A stretch of DNA of 64,000 nt from positions 6,634,001 through 6,698,000 of the forward strand of contig NZ_CP031194.1 in NCBI RefSeq assembly GCF_003344965.1, in the 5' to 3' direction. The notes beneath the pieces were generated by a model, which worked only from the letters and a program-made list of their open reading frames with translations, was not told the DNA's origin and did no database searches. A program made the translations under genes and the position numbers. Origin of the DNA: Streptomyces paludis. GTDB taxonomy: Bacteria > Actinomycetota > Actinomycetes > Streptomycetales > Streptomycetaceae. The stretch's first letter is position 1. Each line of letters opens with the position of its first letter. This document shows positions 1 to 9,223 of this stretch, one piece after another.

Positions 1-760
1 CGGGTTCGGGCCGCTTCGCCGAGCACCCGTCGCCCGAGGAGCGTCCGCGCAGGCGCCGCCAGAGCCACGGCCCCAGGAAGCCCAGGACCCAGCGCACTTC
101 GGTACGCACGGCTCCGAGAGCGGAGACGGGCGGTCGCGGCGGCAGCGGGTCGTTCCAGCCGCCGTGGCCGGTCAGTCCGAGGACATGCGCCATGCCCGAG
201 GCGATGCGCGCGTGCCCGAGCGGGCTGGTGTGCAGCCTGTCGGCGCTCCACAAGCGGGGATCGGTCGTGACCGGGTGCGGGAAGACGTCCAGGACCGTCA
301 CACCGTGCCGTTCCGCGGCGGCGCGCAGCCGGGCGTTGAGGTCGACGACACGCGGGAGCATCCGGCGTGCGAGAGGCGAGATCCTGCCCGGATCCGGGAA
401 GGTCATGACGGCGACACGAGCGCCCGACGCGGTGAGGCCGACGAACATCTCCTCGATGTCGGCGACCACCGAAGCGGCGTCGAAACCGGACCGCACCAGA
501 TCGTTCATGCCCGCCGTCACCGTCACGAGATCCGGCTTCAGCGCCAGCGCGGGACCGAGTTGCTCGGCCCTGATCTGCGCGGCGGACTTCCCGCGCACGG
601 CGAGGTTGGCGTAGGTGAGGCCGGGCCGGCGCGCCGCGAGTATCTCCGCGAGCCGGTCGGCCCAGCCGCGGTGGCCGCCCGAGGGGGACGGGTCACCGAG
701 GCCCTCCGACAGGCTGTCGCCGATGGCCACATAGCGCATGAAGGAGCCAGGATCCGTCAT
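1..760 (-). CDS. SGNH/GDSL-family hydrolase (3' end beyond window)
   Basis: Partial gene read leftward off the window edge; start ATG at 760. The protein shows the SGNH blocks: GDSL-type nucleophile motif IGDSLSEG near residue 13, GMNDL (block III) near residue 85, and a DRLHTSPLGH catalytic Asp/His block near residue 170. Family members are serine esterases/lipases acting on acyl or acetyl esters. The visible C-terminal part is basic and tryptophan-rich (WLWRRLRGR), so the end may contact membranes. There is no clear signal peptide, so a cytoplasmic location is likely. The substrate cannot be told from sequence. It is transcribed in the same direction as the histidine kinase gene but separated from it by about 130 bp without other features. 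Confidence 0.85.
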   Translation of the reverse strand, partial: MTDPGSFMRYVAIGDSLSEGLGDPSPSGGHRGWADRLAEILAARRPGLTYANLAVRGKSAAQIRAEQLGPALALKPDLVTVTAGMNDLVRSGFDAASVVADIEEMFVGLTASGARVAVMTFPDPGRISPLARRMLPRVVDLNARLRAAAERHGVTVLDVFPHPVTTDPRLWSADRLHTSPLGHARIASGMAHVLGLTGHGGWNDPLPPRPPVSALGAVRTEVRWVLGFLGPWLWRRLRGRSSGDGCSAKRPEP

Positions 761-888
761 GGGCGGAGTCTATGACGCATGGATACGCGTCTGCTCCGCC
801 GAGGCGCGGTCCGCGGGGCCTTTCCGACCGGACGAACGGGAGCCACGTCGCTCGTGGGTCCCGTGTCCGGTTCCGCGCCGGCGGCGGG

Positions 889-1929
889 TCACCGGTGGGT
901 GCGCAGAAAGACGTCCACCCGGGTGCCGCGGCCGGGGACGCTGTCGAGGCGGATCCGGCCGCGGTGCAGGTCCGTGATCGCGGCCACGATGGCCAGGCCC
1001 AGTCCGCTGCCGCCGTCGGCCCGGCTGCGGCCCTTGCCGGCGCGGTAGAAGCGGTCGAAGACGCGGGTGCGGGACTCGTGCGGAATACCTGGGCCGAAGT
1101 CCTCCACCCGCAGCAGCACCTCGCTGCCCGACGTGCTCAGGGAGACACGGCAGGGTGTGTCCGCCGGGGTGTGCATACGGACGTTGCCCAGCAGGTTCCC
1201 GAGCAGGCTCCGCAGCTGGGCCTCGTCCCCCAGGACCGTCACGCCCGGCTCGACGCGCGCCTCGGCCGGACGTGACGGCTCCACGGCCGCGGCGTCGAGG
1301 CAGCAGTCGCGTACGAGCCGGCTCAGGTCCACCACCTCCCGGTCCGCCTCCTCCGCCACATCGAACCGGGCGAGCATCAGCAGCGACTCGACCAGCCGTG
1401 TCATGCGATGGATCTCGGAGAGCATGCGCGCCACCGCGTCGTCCACCGCGGCCCGGTCCGGCAGGGCGCCGCTCTGGTACAACTCCGCGTATCCGCGCAG
1501 GGACTGGAGCGGTGTGCGCAGTTCGTGCGAGGCATCGGCCACGAACTGGCGCATCCGGTCCTCGGACTGTTCACGGGCGGCGAGCGCGGCATGGATCTGG
1601 TCGAGCATCGCGTTGAGCGCCTCGGCGAGGCGCCCGGCCTCCGTGGTGGGCGCGGAGCCGGCCGCGGCCAGCCGCTGGGCGAAGTCGCCGGCGGCGATGG
1701 CGTCGGCGGTTTCCGCCGCCCGCTCCAGCGGCCGCAGTTCCCGCCGTACGACGGCGGTGCTCACCAGGGCCACACCGGTCAGCCCGGCGATTTCCACCAG
1801 CACGATCATGGCGGGGTCGCCGCTGACGACCCAGGTGAACGCGGTGGTGGCCATGGCGCCCGCGCACAGCGCCGTGACGACCACGCTCAGGCGCGTGCGC
1901 AACGGCGATCGGGACAGCCGGCTCAGCAC
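889..1929 (-). CDS. Sensor histidine kinase (HAMP, HisKA, HATPase)
   Basis: 346-residue membrane kinase with GTG start. Two hydrophobic segments (about residues 14-34 and 41-60) enclose almost no extracellular loop. A HAMP linker follows, then the phosphoacceptor box DASHELRTP (His near 140), an N box (GNLLGNV) and the ATP-lid GSGLGLAI. The near-absent sensor loop suggests sensing within the membrane. The start overlaps the stop of the response regulator gene by 7 bp, so the pair is translationally coupled and forms one two-component system. The MMPL exporter transcribed divergently beyond the regulator is the obvious candidate target (inferred). Confidence 0.92.
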   Translation of the reverse strand: MLSRLSRSPLRTRLSVVVTALCAGAMATTAFTWVVSGDPAMIVLVEIAGLTGVALVSTAVVRRELRPLERAAETADAIAAGDFAQRLAAAGSAPTTEAGRLAEALNAMLDQIHAALAAREQSEDRMRQFVADASHELRTPLQSLRGYAELYQSGALPDRAAVDDAVARMLSEIHRMTRLVESLLMLARFDVAEEADREVVDLSRLVRDCCLDAAAVEPSRPAEARVEPGVTVLGDEAQLRSLLGNLLGNVRMHTPADTPCRVSLSTSGSEVLLRVEDFGPGIPHESRTRVFDRFYRAGKGRSRADGGSGLGLAIVAAITDLHRGRIRLDSVPGRGTRVDVFLRTHR

Positions 1930-2651
1930 CCCGGCTCCCGGATGGTGTAGCCGACGCCCCGCCGGGTGTGGATCAGGGGCGGTCCGAGCGCGTCGAGCTT
2001 GCGGCGCAGATAGCTGATGTACGTGGCGACCACGGTGTCGTCGCCGTTGAAGTCGTACGACCAGACATGGTCGAGGAGTTGCGCCCGGGGCACGACCCGC
2101 CCGCTGTGCAGCATCAGATACCGCAGCAGCCGGAACTCGGTGGGGGAGAGGTCGACGGGTGTGTCCGCGCGCCGTACGGAGCGGGTGGGCGTGTCGAGTT
2201 CGAGGTCGGCGACCCGCAGGAGGGAGGCTTCGGGCCCGGGCCTACGGGTGCGGCGCAGCACGGCGCCGATCCGGGCGGCGACCTCGTCGAGCCCGAAGGG
2301 TTTGGTGATGTAGTCGTCACCGCCCGCGGTGAGTGCCTTGACCAGGTCCTCGCGGGTGTCGCGGGCGGTGAGGAAGACCACCGCCTGCGGGAGACCGTCG
2401 GCGCGCAGCCGTCGCATCACCTCGATGCCGTCGCCGTCCGGCAGCATGATGTCCAGCAGGATCAGCTCGGGCAGGAAGTCGCGGGACTCGGACAGGGCCC
2501 CCTTCGCCGTGGCCGCCGTACGGACCTCGTAACCGATGAACCGCAGGAAACGGCCGACCGTGTCCAGGATCGCCGGCTCGTCGTCGACCACCAGCAACCG
2601 CCCGAGCCGTGGCTGTGCTCGCGCGGCGCCCTCGGAGGCCCGATCCGTCAT
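1923..2651 (-). CDS. OmpR/PhoB-family response regulator
   Basis: 242 residues from ATG 2651; an upstream in-frame extension is low-complexity and was not used. The receiver domain has the acidic pair VVDDE, phosphoacceptor Asp in LLDIMLPDGDG, the T of FLTARD and K of YITKPF. The C-terminal winged helix carries LSPTEFRLLRYLM and the wing motif RRGVGYTI. It is the partner of the overlapping histidine kinase. The 242 bp between its start and the MMPL gene (2652-2893) hold the divergent promoters; a short hairpin (AACGGCC...GGCCGTT) is the only structure seen there. Confidence 0.93.
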   Translation of the reverse strand: MTDRASEGAARAQPRLGRLLVVDDEPAILDTVGRFLRFIGYEVRTAATAKGALSESRDFLPELILLDIMLPDGDGIEVMRRLRADGLPQAVVFLTARDTREDLVKALTAGGDDYITKPFGLDEVAARIGAVLRRTRRPGPEASLLRVADLELDTPTRSVRRADTPVDLSPTEFRLLRYLMLHSGRVVPRAQLLDHVWSYDFNGDDTVVATYISYLRRKLDALGPPLIHTRRGVGYTIREPGC

Positions 2652-2893
2652 CCGCGTCCCTCCGCTCGTCCGGGCCCCGGAACCGCGCCCTCCTCCGGTG
2701 CTCAACCGATCATCTCCTTCTCCCGCGATCCGTTCCATGGGAGTTGTGTGTGAACAACGGCCGGCGAGGGCCGTTCCGCGGGGTGCGGCCCGGGACTGTT
2801 CCTACCGTGGTTGACGCGGGCCCCGGCGACGGGCGCGCTCCACCGTTCGTCGCACGGCCCGTTTCCCATTCTCAGGCCATCGGGAGTCTTCGC

Positions 2894-5170
2894 GTGTCCA
2901 CCCTGCTGTACCGCCTGGGCCGTTTCGCCTACCGGCGCAAATGGTCCGTCATCGGTGTCTGGTCCGTACTGCTGCTCGCCATGATCGCGGCGGCCCTCGG
3001 TCTGATGAAGCCGTTCACCCCCTCGACGGCCATCCCCGGCACCGAGGCCCAGCGCACCCTCGACATCGTGCGAGTGGAGTTCCCCGGCGACGAGTCCCAC
3101 CTCACCGGCAGCATCGTCTTCCGCGCCCCGCGCGGCGAGACCCTCACCACCGGAGACGCGGCCCGCGTCGTACGGCGAACGGTCAGTGCGACCGCGGACG
3201 TTCCGGGCGTACGGTCGGCCACCGCGCCCGCCGCCGCGGCCGGCACGCTCTCGGCCGACGGACGCACGGGCATCGCCACACTCACCTTCACCACCGAGAA
3301 GGACGCCGCCCTGCCCGAGGCCACCGAACGGGGAATCGAGCGGATCGCCGCCGAAGCCCGCCGGTCGGGGCTGACCGCGGAGGCCGGCGGTGACGCCTTC
3401 TCCAAGGCCGAGGTCAAGGTGATGGGACCCGGGGAGGCCGTGGGCGTGCTCATCGCCCTGGGCGTTCTGGTCGTCGTCTTCCGCTCACTGCGCGCCGCCC
3501 TCATACCGATCGCCACCGCGCTCGTCGGAGTGGCCGTGGGTGTCCTCGGCCTGCTGAGCCTCACCAGCGTCGTCACCATGGACAGCACATCGGTGATCCT
3601 CGCCGTGATGCTCGGCCTGGCCGTGGGCATCGACTACGCCCTGTTCATCGTCTCCCGGCACCAGACCCAGGTCAGGGCGGGCATGGACCCGGAGGAGTCG
3701 ACCGGTCTCGCCACCGGCACGGCCGGCGGAGCGGTCGTCTTCGCGGGCGCCACCGTCGTGATCGCCCTCGCCGCGCTCTCCGTGGTGAACATCCCCTTCC
3801 TCACCGTCATGGGACTGGGCGCCGCGGCGACGGTCGTGGTCTCGGTACTGATCGCCGTCACGCTGCTGCCCGCCGTACTGGGCCTGATGGGGCACACCAT
3901 CGCCAACAGCACGGTTCCGGTGCTGCGCCGCGCCACCGAGCGCGCCGAGCGGCGTGCCGCCGACCCGGCACGCCGGCCGGACGCGGGCCGGCGCTGGGCG
4001 GCCATGGTGGCCCGCCGCCGCTGGACCGTCCTCGTCCTCTCTCTGCTGGGCCTGGGCATCCTGGCCGTCCCGGCGGCGGACCTGCGACTCGGTCTCGGCG
4101 GCACACAGGATTCCGGCACCTCCGCCGCCCGGGCGCAGCAGCTCGTGGACGACGGATTCGGCCCCGGCCACAGCGGCACCCTGGTCGTACTGGTGCGGGG
4201 CGACAGGCCGGCGGTCGTCCCGGCCGCCGAGCGGATGGCCGACGTGGTGAGGGATCTGCCGGGCGTGGCCTCCGTGTCCCCCGCGGTCCTCGCGGAGTCC
4301 GGCGGGGCGGTGCTGCTCGGCGTCACGCCCGCCAGCGGCCCGGAGACCGAGGCCACCAAGCGGGTGCTGGCCGAGATCCGGCACGCCCGGGGCTCCGTGG
4401 AGGAGCGAACGGGCACGGCCATCGACGTCACCGGCACCACCGCCGTCAACATCGATGTCGTGAACAAGCTCTCCGCCGCCCTGCCCGTCTACTGCCTGCT
4501 GGTGATGGGCCTGGCGCTGGTCCTGCTCATCGTCGTCTTCCGCTCTCTCGCGGTACCGCTGAAGGCCGCCCTGGGCTTCCTGCTGTCCCTCGGCGCCTCG
4601 CTGGGCTCGCTGGTCGCGGTCTTCCAGTGGGGCTGGCTCTCCGGTCCGCTCGGCATCGAGGAAACGGGCCCGGTGCTCAGTTTCCTGCCGATGCTGCTGG
4701 TGGGGATCCTCTTCGGTCTCGCCATGGACTACGAGGTGTTCCTCGTCTCCCGGATGAGGGAGGAGTACACCCACGGAAGGCCGCCGCTGGAGGCCATGGT
4801 CCGCGGGTTCGGGCACGGTGCGAAGGTGGTCACCGCCGCCGCCCTGATCATGATCGCGGTGTTCGGTTCGTTCGTCTTCGCCGAGATGCGGGTCATCAAG
4901 GGCATGGGCTTCGCACTCGGCATCGGGGTGCTGCTGGACGCCTTCGTGGTGCGGATGACGCTCGTGCCCGCCGTCATGGCGATCCTGGGCCGCGGTGCGT
5001 GGTGGCTGCCCCGCTTCCTTCGGCGGGCCCTGCCGGACATGGACATCGAGGGCGAGCGGCTGGTGAGCGGGCTGACATCGGGGTCCGGCCCGGACCGGGG
5101 ACCGCGGCAGGCGGCCGGCGGTGACCCGAGAGCCGCCGCGAAGGCCGGTTCGGGGGCCGGGCGGTCCTGA
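2894..5170 (+). CDS. MMPL/RND-family membrane exporter
   Basis: 758 residues from a GTG at 2894, where the N-terminal membrane-anchoring sequence begins; longer in-frame starts are possible but add unlikely sequence. Two MMPL repeats are evident, each with one membrane segment, a large periplasmic-side domain and a five-helix bundle. Paired motifs GIDYALFIVSR (near residue 245) and AMDYEVFLVSR (near 615) carry the intramembrane Asp-Tyr pair used in proton coupling. Family members export lipids, siderophores or drugs. The gene is divergent from the two-component system, which probably regulates it. The C-terminal tail is short, Pro/Gly-rich and probably unstructured. Confidence 0.9.
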   Translation: MSTLLYRLGRFAYRRKWSVIGVWSVLLLAMIAAALGLMKPFTPSTAIPGTEAQRTLDIVRVEFPGDESHLTGSIVFRAPRGETLTTGDAARVVRRTVSATADVPGVRSATAPAAAAGTLSADGRTGIATLTFTTEKDAALPEATERGIERIAAEARRSGLTAEAGGDAFSKAEVKVMGPGEAVGVLIALGVLVVVFRSLRAALIPIATALVGVAVGVLGLLSLTSVVTMDSTSVILAVMLGLAVGIDYALFIVSRHQTQVRAGMDPEESTGLATGTAGGAVVFAGATVVIALAALSVVNIPFLTVMGLGAAATVVVSVLIAVTLLPAVLGLMGHTIANSTVPVLRRATERAERRAADPARRPDAGRRWAAMVARRRWTVLVLSLLGLGILAVPAADLRLGLGGTQDSGTSAARAQQLVDDGFGPGHSGTLVVLVRGDRPAVVPAAERMADVVRDLPGVASVSPAVLAESGGAVLLGVTPASGPETEATKRVLAEIRHARGSVEERTGTAIDVTGTTAVNIDVVNKLSAALPVYCLLVMGLALVLLIVVFRSLAVPLKAALGFLLSLGASLGSLVAVFQWGWLSGPLGIEETGPVLSFLPMLLVGILFGLAMDYEVFLVSRMREEYTHGRPPLEAMVRGFGHGAKVVTAAALIMIAVFGSFVFAEMRVIKGMGFALGIGVLLDAFVVRMTLVPAVMAILGRGAWWLPRFLRRALPDMDIEGERLVSGLTSGSGPDRGPRQAAGGDPRAAAKAGSGAGRS

Positions 5171-5189
5171 GAGGTACGGATACCCCGCT

Positions 5190-5227
5190 CGGGGACCGCC
5201 CGTGTCGCAGGACACACGCGGTCCCCG
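5190..5227. terminator. Bidirectional terminator between convergent genes
   Basis: A perfect 10-bp stem CGGGGACCGC/GCGGTCCCCG encloses a second 5-bp stem GTGTC/GACAC. It lies between the converging MMPL and aquaporin genes and has no U-tract, as is usual in Streptomyces. Confidence 0.75.
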
Positions 5228-5246
5228 GACCTGGGGGCGGGAACGG

Positions 5247-5969
5247 CTATATGAAGCCCGTCCCGTGGGCGAGCAGGCCGGCCACCGCGCCGCCCGCCAG
5301 CGGGGCGACCACCGGTATCCACGCGTAACTCCAGTCGCTGCCGCCCTTGTTCTTGATGGGCAGCAGGGCGTGGGCGAGGCGCGGGGCGAGGTCGCGGGCC
5401 GGGTTGATGGCGTAGCCCGTGGGGCCGCCCAGGGACGCGCCGATCCCGACGACCAGCAGGGCCACCGCGAGCGGCCCCAGTCCCGAGGGGGTGCGGCCGA
5501 AGGCCACGACGACGAAGACCAGGACGAAGGTCGCGATGAACTCCGTCACGAAGTTGGACAGCCGGCGCGGGATGGCCGGCCCGGTGGAGAAGACCGCGAG
5601 CTTGGCGCCCGGGTCGGACTCCGGGTCGTCGAAGTGGTCGCGGTACGCGGCCCAGGCGAGCGCGGCGCCGACGAACGCCCCGAGGAACTGCCCGCCCAGA
5701 TAGGCCAGTACATGCAGCGCGCCGCCCAGGCTCTGTCCGGCGGAGAGCAGTCCGACGGTGACGGCGGGGTTGAGATGGGCCCCGGACTTGTAGGCCACGT
5801 ACACACCGGCGAACACCGCGAGGCCCCAGCCGAAGTTGATCATCAGGAAGCCGCCGTTGAAGCCCTTGGTCCTGGCGAGGACGACATTGGCGACGACACC
5901 ACAGCCCAGGAGCAACAGGGTGGCGGTGCCCATGAGTTCGCTGAGGAAGATGTCCCCGGCACCGGTCAT
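5247..5969 (-). CDS. Aquaporin / glycerol facilitator (MIP family)
   Basis: 240 residues from ATG 5969, preceded by GAGGAGG. Both pore motifs are intact: HLNPAVT in the first half and INPARD in the second, with six hydrophobic segments, the usual MIP length and topology. The C-loop region and the Asp after the second NPA (NPARD) favour a glycerol-conducting GlpF-type channel over a strict water channel; this is inference. A glycerol-dehydrogenase-like gene lies about 90 bp upstream on the same strand, which supports polyol uptake coupled to oxidation. Confidence 0.88.
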   Translation of the reverse strand: MTGAGDIFLSELMGTATLLLLGCGVVANVVLARTKGFNGGFLMINFGWGLAVFAGVYVAYKSGAHLNPAVTVGLLSAGQSLGGALHVLAYLGGQFLGAFVGAALAWAAYRDHFDDPESDPGAKLAVFSTGPAIPRRLSNFVTEFIATFVLVFVVVAFGRTPSGLGPLAVALLVVGIGASLGGPTGYAINPARDLAPRLAHALLPIKNKGGSDWSYAWIPVVAPLAGGAVAGLLAHGTGFI

Positions 5970-6062
5970 ACGGCGGCCTCCTCGATGGCGGCGGACTGGG
6001 GTGCGCACGCGCGCGGCGCGGCGTCGGACGTCAGTGGTGTGCGCACGGCCGCCGGGGCCGGG

Positions 6063-7205
6063 TCAGTGTGTTTCATGGCGCACCGGTGCCGGAAGTCTCG
6101 CGTCCTCGCGGACCTTGGTGGCGAACCGCTCGATGGACTTGAGCGCGCTGATCACATCGTCGCTGTGGACCTCGAAGGGCATGGAGTGGATCGTCTCGCC
6201 GGTGGCCGTCGCCGCCTCGGCGACCGTCCGCAGCTCGTCGTCGTCCCCGGCCGACAGCCCCACCTCGGTGAGGGTGTTGGGCAGGCCCACCCGGGTCGTG
6301 AACTCCACGAACTCACGGATGTCGCTGGTCGGCGCCCCTTCCAGGACGAGCTGGGTGAGGGAACCTATGTTGACCTTCTGCCCGTGCGCCAGCCCGTGGG
6401 TCTGCGGTACGGCGGTGAGGCCGTTGTGGATGGCGTGCGCGGCGGCCAGACCGCCGGACTCGAAGCCCAGGCCCGACAGCAGGGTGTTGGCCTCGATGAC
6501 CTTCTCGACGGCGGGTGTCACCTGCCGGTCCCTGACCGCCTCGATCGCGGGCAGCGCGTTCTCCCAGAGCACGTCCCAGCTGAGCCGGGCGAGTGCGGTG
6601 CCGGTGAGCGTGGGCAGACCGCCGGCCATCGTCTGCGAGTGGGACTGCGCGGTGGCGCGGGCCTCCAGCCAGGTGGCGAGCGCGTCTCCGACCCCGGCCA
6701 CCAGCAGGGAGACCGGCGCGTTGGCGACGATCTGGGAGTCGACCAGGACGAGGTCGGGGTTGCGCGGGAAGAACCGGTACTCCTCGAACTCCCCGCTCTC
6801 CGTGTAGATCACCGAGAGCGCGCTGCACGGCGCGTCGGTGGAGGCGACGGTCGGGCAGTTGGCCCACCGGATCCCGGCGATATGGCCGGCCGCCTTCACC
6901 GCGTCGATGGCGCTGCCGCCGCCCACCGCGACCGCCACGTCGGAGCCGGTCGCCTTGATGACGTCGACCAGTCTGTCGACCTCGTGGGCGCTGGGGACCC
7001 CGTTGAACTTCTCGCGGGCGACGGGAAGCCCCGCGGCCTTCAGCGAGGTGGTGATGTCGTGGCCCACCAGGCCCCACACGAGATCGTCGGTGACGATCAG
7101 CGGGGCCGAGCCGATGAGCTTCAGATACTCGCCGAGCCGGTGTATCGCACCCTTGCCCTGGACATACCGGCCGGGGCTGATGACGGTACGGAGCGTGCGC
7201 GTCAT
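6063..7205 (-). CDS. Glycerol-dehydrogenase-like iron/zinc-dependent alcohol dehydrogenase
   Basis: 380 residues, ATG 7205 with AGGAGGA upstream. The N-terminal Rossmann-type domain has VGGGSAIDAVKA (NAD-binding GGGS). The C-terminal helical domain carries metal ligands Asp (GVGDALATW) and two His (AAAHAIHNGL, THGLAHGQKV), the pattern of GldA-type glycerol dehydrogenases. It would oxidise glycerol to dihydroxyacetone with NAD+, though related enzymes accept other short polyols. Its place between the MIP channel and the zinc alcohol dehydrogenase suggests a polyol/short-alcohol locus. Confidence 0.88.
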   Translation of the reverse strand: MTRTLRTVISPGRYVQGKGAIHRLGEYLKLIGSAPLIVTDDLVWGLVGHDITTSLKAAGLPVAREKFNGVPSAHEVDRLVDVIKATGSDVAVAVGGGSAIDAVKAAGHIAGIRWANCPTVASTDAPCSALSVIYTESGEFEEYRFFPRNPDLVLVDSQIVANAPVSLLVAGVGDALATWLEARATAQSHSQTMAGGLPTLTGTALARLSWDVLWENALPAIEAVRDRQVTPAVEKVIEANTLLSGLGFESGGLAAAHAIHNGLTAVPQTHGLAHGQKVNIGSLTQLVLEGAPTSDIREFVEFTTRVGLPNTLTEVGLSAGDDDELRTVAEAATATGETIHSMPFEVHSDDVISALKSIERFATKVREDARLPAPVRHETH

Positions 7206-7312
7206 GATTCCTCCTGATGTGGACCGCGGGGAAGCGGTGTGCCGCGCGTGGCAACGTGTGATGACACGCCTCAATTGCGACGATAGGGTGAATTGTCCCG
7301 AATTGCGGAAAC

Positions 7313-7347
7313 GGGCCGGCTGTGATGCGTGGGCCGGCTGTGATGCG
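7313..7347. repeat. Tandem 17-bp direct repeat upstream of the glycerol-dehydrogenase gene
   Basis: GGGCCGGCTGTGATGCG occurs twice, offset by 18 bp, in the gap between the two dehydrogenase genes. Just beside it are CAATT/AATTG half-sites (around 7272-7305). The block lies in the promoter region of the dehydrogenase gene that starts at 7205 and could be a regulator-binding array; no binding protein can be named. Confidence 0.5.
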
Positions 7348-7366
7348 GGACGCGTTACGGGGACGC

Positions 7367-8392
7367 TTACGGGACGAGAATCGCGCGCCCGCGGACCCGG
7401 CCGGCGTCGAGATCGTCCAGGGCGTCCTGGAAGTCGTCGAGCGCGTACTTGCTGGTGTGCAGACGGACCCGGCCCTGGGCGGCGAGCACCATCAGCTCGC
7501 ACAGGTCGGTGTAGGAACCGACGAGGTTGCCGATGAAGTTGATCTCGGCGGAGATGATGTCGATGGTCGGCACATCGATGTTCTCGCCGTACCCGACGAC
7601 GTGGTAATCACCCGCACGGCGCAGCATGCGGACACCGTCCCGGGTCGCGCCTCCCTCGCCGACGAAGTCGACGACCGTCTCGGCGCCCTGCCCGCCGGTC
7701 AGCTCCAGCACCCGTTCGACATGGCCGCCGTCCGCGACGACACCGCGGTCGGCGCCGATGGACTCGGCCAGCTTCACCGCCTCGGTGTTGCGGTCGACGA
7801 CGACGATCTCGGCGGCCGTCAGGGCCTTGAGCACCTGGATGCCGATGTGGCCCAGCCCGCCCGCGCCGATCACCACGCACGTATCGCCCGGCCGCAGCCG
7901 CCGGGCCGCCTTGGCCGCCGCGTGGTACGCCGTCAGACCCGCGTCGGCGAGGGCCGCGACATCGGACGGTTCGAGGGAGTCGTCCAGGCGTACGACGCTC
8001 CGGGCGGAGGTCTTCAGATACTCGGCGTAGCCGCCGGCGGTGTCGATCCCGGGGAAGAGGCTCCCCGCGCAGTGGACATCGTCACCGCGGCGGCACGCCG
8101 GGCACAGCCCGCAGGTGATCAGCGGGTGGACGATGACCTTGTCGCCCTCGGCGACATTGGTGACGGCGCCGCCGACCGCGTGCACCCAGCCGGCGTTCTC
8201 GTGCCCGATGGTGTAGGGCAGGGCCACTCCCGACTTCTCCGCCCACTGGCCCTCAAGGATGTGCAGATCGGTACGGCACACCCCCGCTCCGCCGATCCTG
8301 ACGATCACATCGTGGGGCCCGGTGACCTCGGGGACCGGGACCTCGGTCATGTCGAGGCTCCGGTGGTAGCCCACGACCTGGACTGCCTTCAT
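7367..8392 (-). CDS. Zinc-dependent NAD(P) alcohol dehydrogenase (MDR family)
   Basis: 341 residues, the usual length. Catalytic zinc ligands lie in CRTDLH and GHENAGWV. A structural zinc lobe has four Cys in CGLCPACRRGDDVHC. The nucleotide-binding motif is GAGGLGHIG, followed by an acidic residue (VVDRN) that favours NAD+ over NADP+. The closest families act on short primary and secondary alcohols. Its start overlaps the stop of the DUF59 gene by 4 bp, so it is co-translated with that gene and the amidohydrolase, matching the adh/accessory arrangement of bacterial alkane (propane) oxidation clusters. Confidence 0.88.
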   Translation of the reverse strand: MKAVQVVGYHRSLDMTEVPVPEVTGPHDVIVRIGGAGVCRTDLHILEGQWAEKSGVALPYTIGHENAGWVHAVGGAVTNVAEGDKVIVHPLITCGLCPACRRGDDVHCAGSLFPGIDTAGGYAEYLKTSARSVVRLDDSLEPSDVAALADAGLTAYHAAAKAARRLRPGDTCVVIGAGGLGHIGIQVLKALTAAEIVVVDRNTEAVKLAESIGADRGVVADGGHVERVLELTGGQGAETVVDFVGEGGATRDGVRMLRRAGDYHVVGYGENIDVPTIDIISAEINFIGNLVGSYTDLCELMVLAAQGRVRLHTSKYALDDFQDALDDLDAGRVRGRAILVP

Positions 8393-9222
8393 GAGACATG
8401 CTCCTTCACTGGGGAGGCGGCCACGGGGGACGCGGCGCGCGCGGAGTCCCCGGCGCGCGGGGTCTGGTCGGCCGCGGACTCCGGGTAGCGGGTACGCAGC
8501 AGACCGCGGCAGAAGTGCGCGTTTCCGTCGATCGAGATCCGCACCGCGCGGGCGAAGCGCAGCCGCAGCGGGATCTCGCCCGGCGGGAAACGGTGTCCGT
8601 GCTCGTCCACGAGGACGGGATCGGTGGGCGCCGCGCCGAGGCCGAGGGCGGTCCGGCGGCGCAGCAGGGCACGGGTCCCCGGCCCGTCGGGCAGGTCACC
8701 GAGGACGACCTCGTGGAGCCGCTCCTCACCGAGGCCGGGGCGCTCCCGCAGCAGCGAGGTGAGCGCCCGCTCCATCGCCGCGGTGTGCGCCTTGCGGCGG
8801 AAGGTCTCCCGCAGCTCCCGCAGGTCGGACTCGGCCTCGGCGCCGAAGGTGCCCCGGTATCCGGCGTCGGCCGCGAGGCCGCGGTTGATCACCTCGGAGT
8901 CGTGGTGGTCGTCGAGCAGGACGGTGACGTCCTCCGCTCCGGGGAGAGCGGTCAGCGCGTCCTTGGCGTCCGAGGCCATGAGGTAGGCGAAATTCGGGGA
9001 ACAGAAGGAGGTGGGCAGCCGCAGATGTACGGTCACCCGGCCGCCCGAGACCGCCAGGGACCGGACGAAGCCGAGATCGGTGATCGGCTCGTCCAGCTCG
9101 GGATCGAAGACGCCGTCCAGCGCCGTACGGGCCGCTTCCTCCAGCGCCCCGGCCCGCGCCCCCGGCACCGCTGTCTCTCCCCGTACCCCTGCCTCCGCCC
9201 CTGCCCGCGGCCCGGCAGGCAT
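8389..9222 (-). CDS. MIP18/DUF59-domain protein
   Basis: 277 residues. Residues about 25-115 form the MIP18/DUF59 fold: FDPELDEPITDLGFV is its hallmark, and a Cys lies in TSFCSPNF. These domains serve in Fe-S or metal-centre assembly. Related proteins are encoded next to binuclear-iron propane monooxygenases and amidohydrolases in actinobacteria (known context). The remaining 160 residues are not recognised. It is translationally coupled to the neighbours on both sides. A role in maturing a metal enzyme of this locus is inferred. Confidence 0.7.
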   Translation of the reverse strand: MPAGPRAGAEAGVRGETAVPGARAGALEEAARTALDGVFDPELDEPITDLGFVRSLAVSGGRVTVHLRLPTSFCSPNFAYLMASDAKDALTALPGAEDVTVLLDDHHDSEVINRGLAADAGYRGTFGAEAESDLRELRETFRRKAHTAAMERALTSLLRERPGLGEERLHEVVLGDLPDGPGTRALLRRRTALGLGAAPTDPVLVDEHGHRFPPGEIPLRLRFARAVRISIDGNAHFCRGLLRTRYPESAADQTPRAGDSARAASPVAASPVKEHVS

Positions 9223-9223
9223 G

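Noticed and set aside
5121..7217. 698-codon plus-strand ORF
   Set aside because: It is antisense to the aquaporin and glycerol-dehydrogenase genes, which have clear motifs; a common artefact in high-GC DNA.
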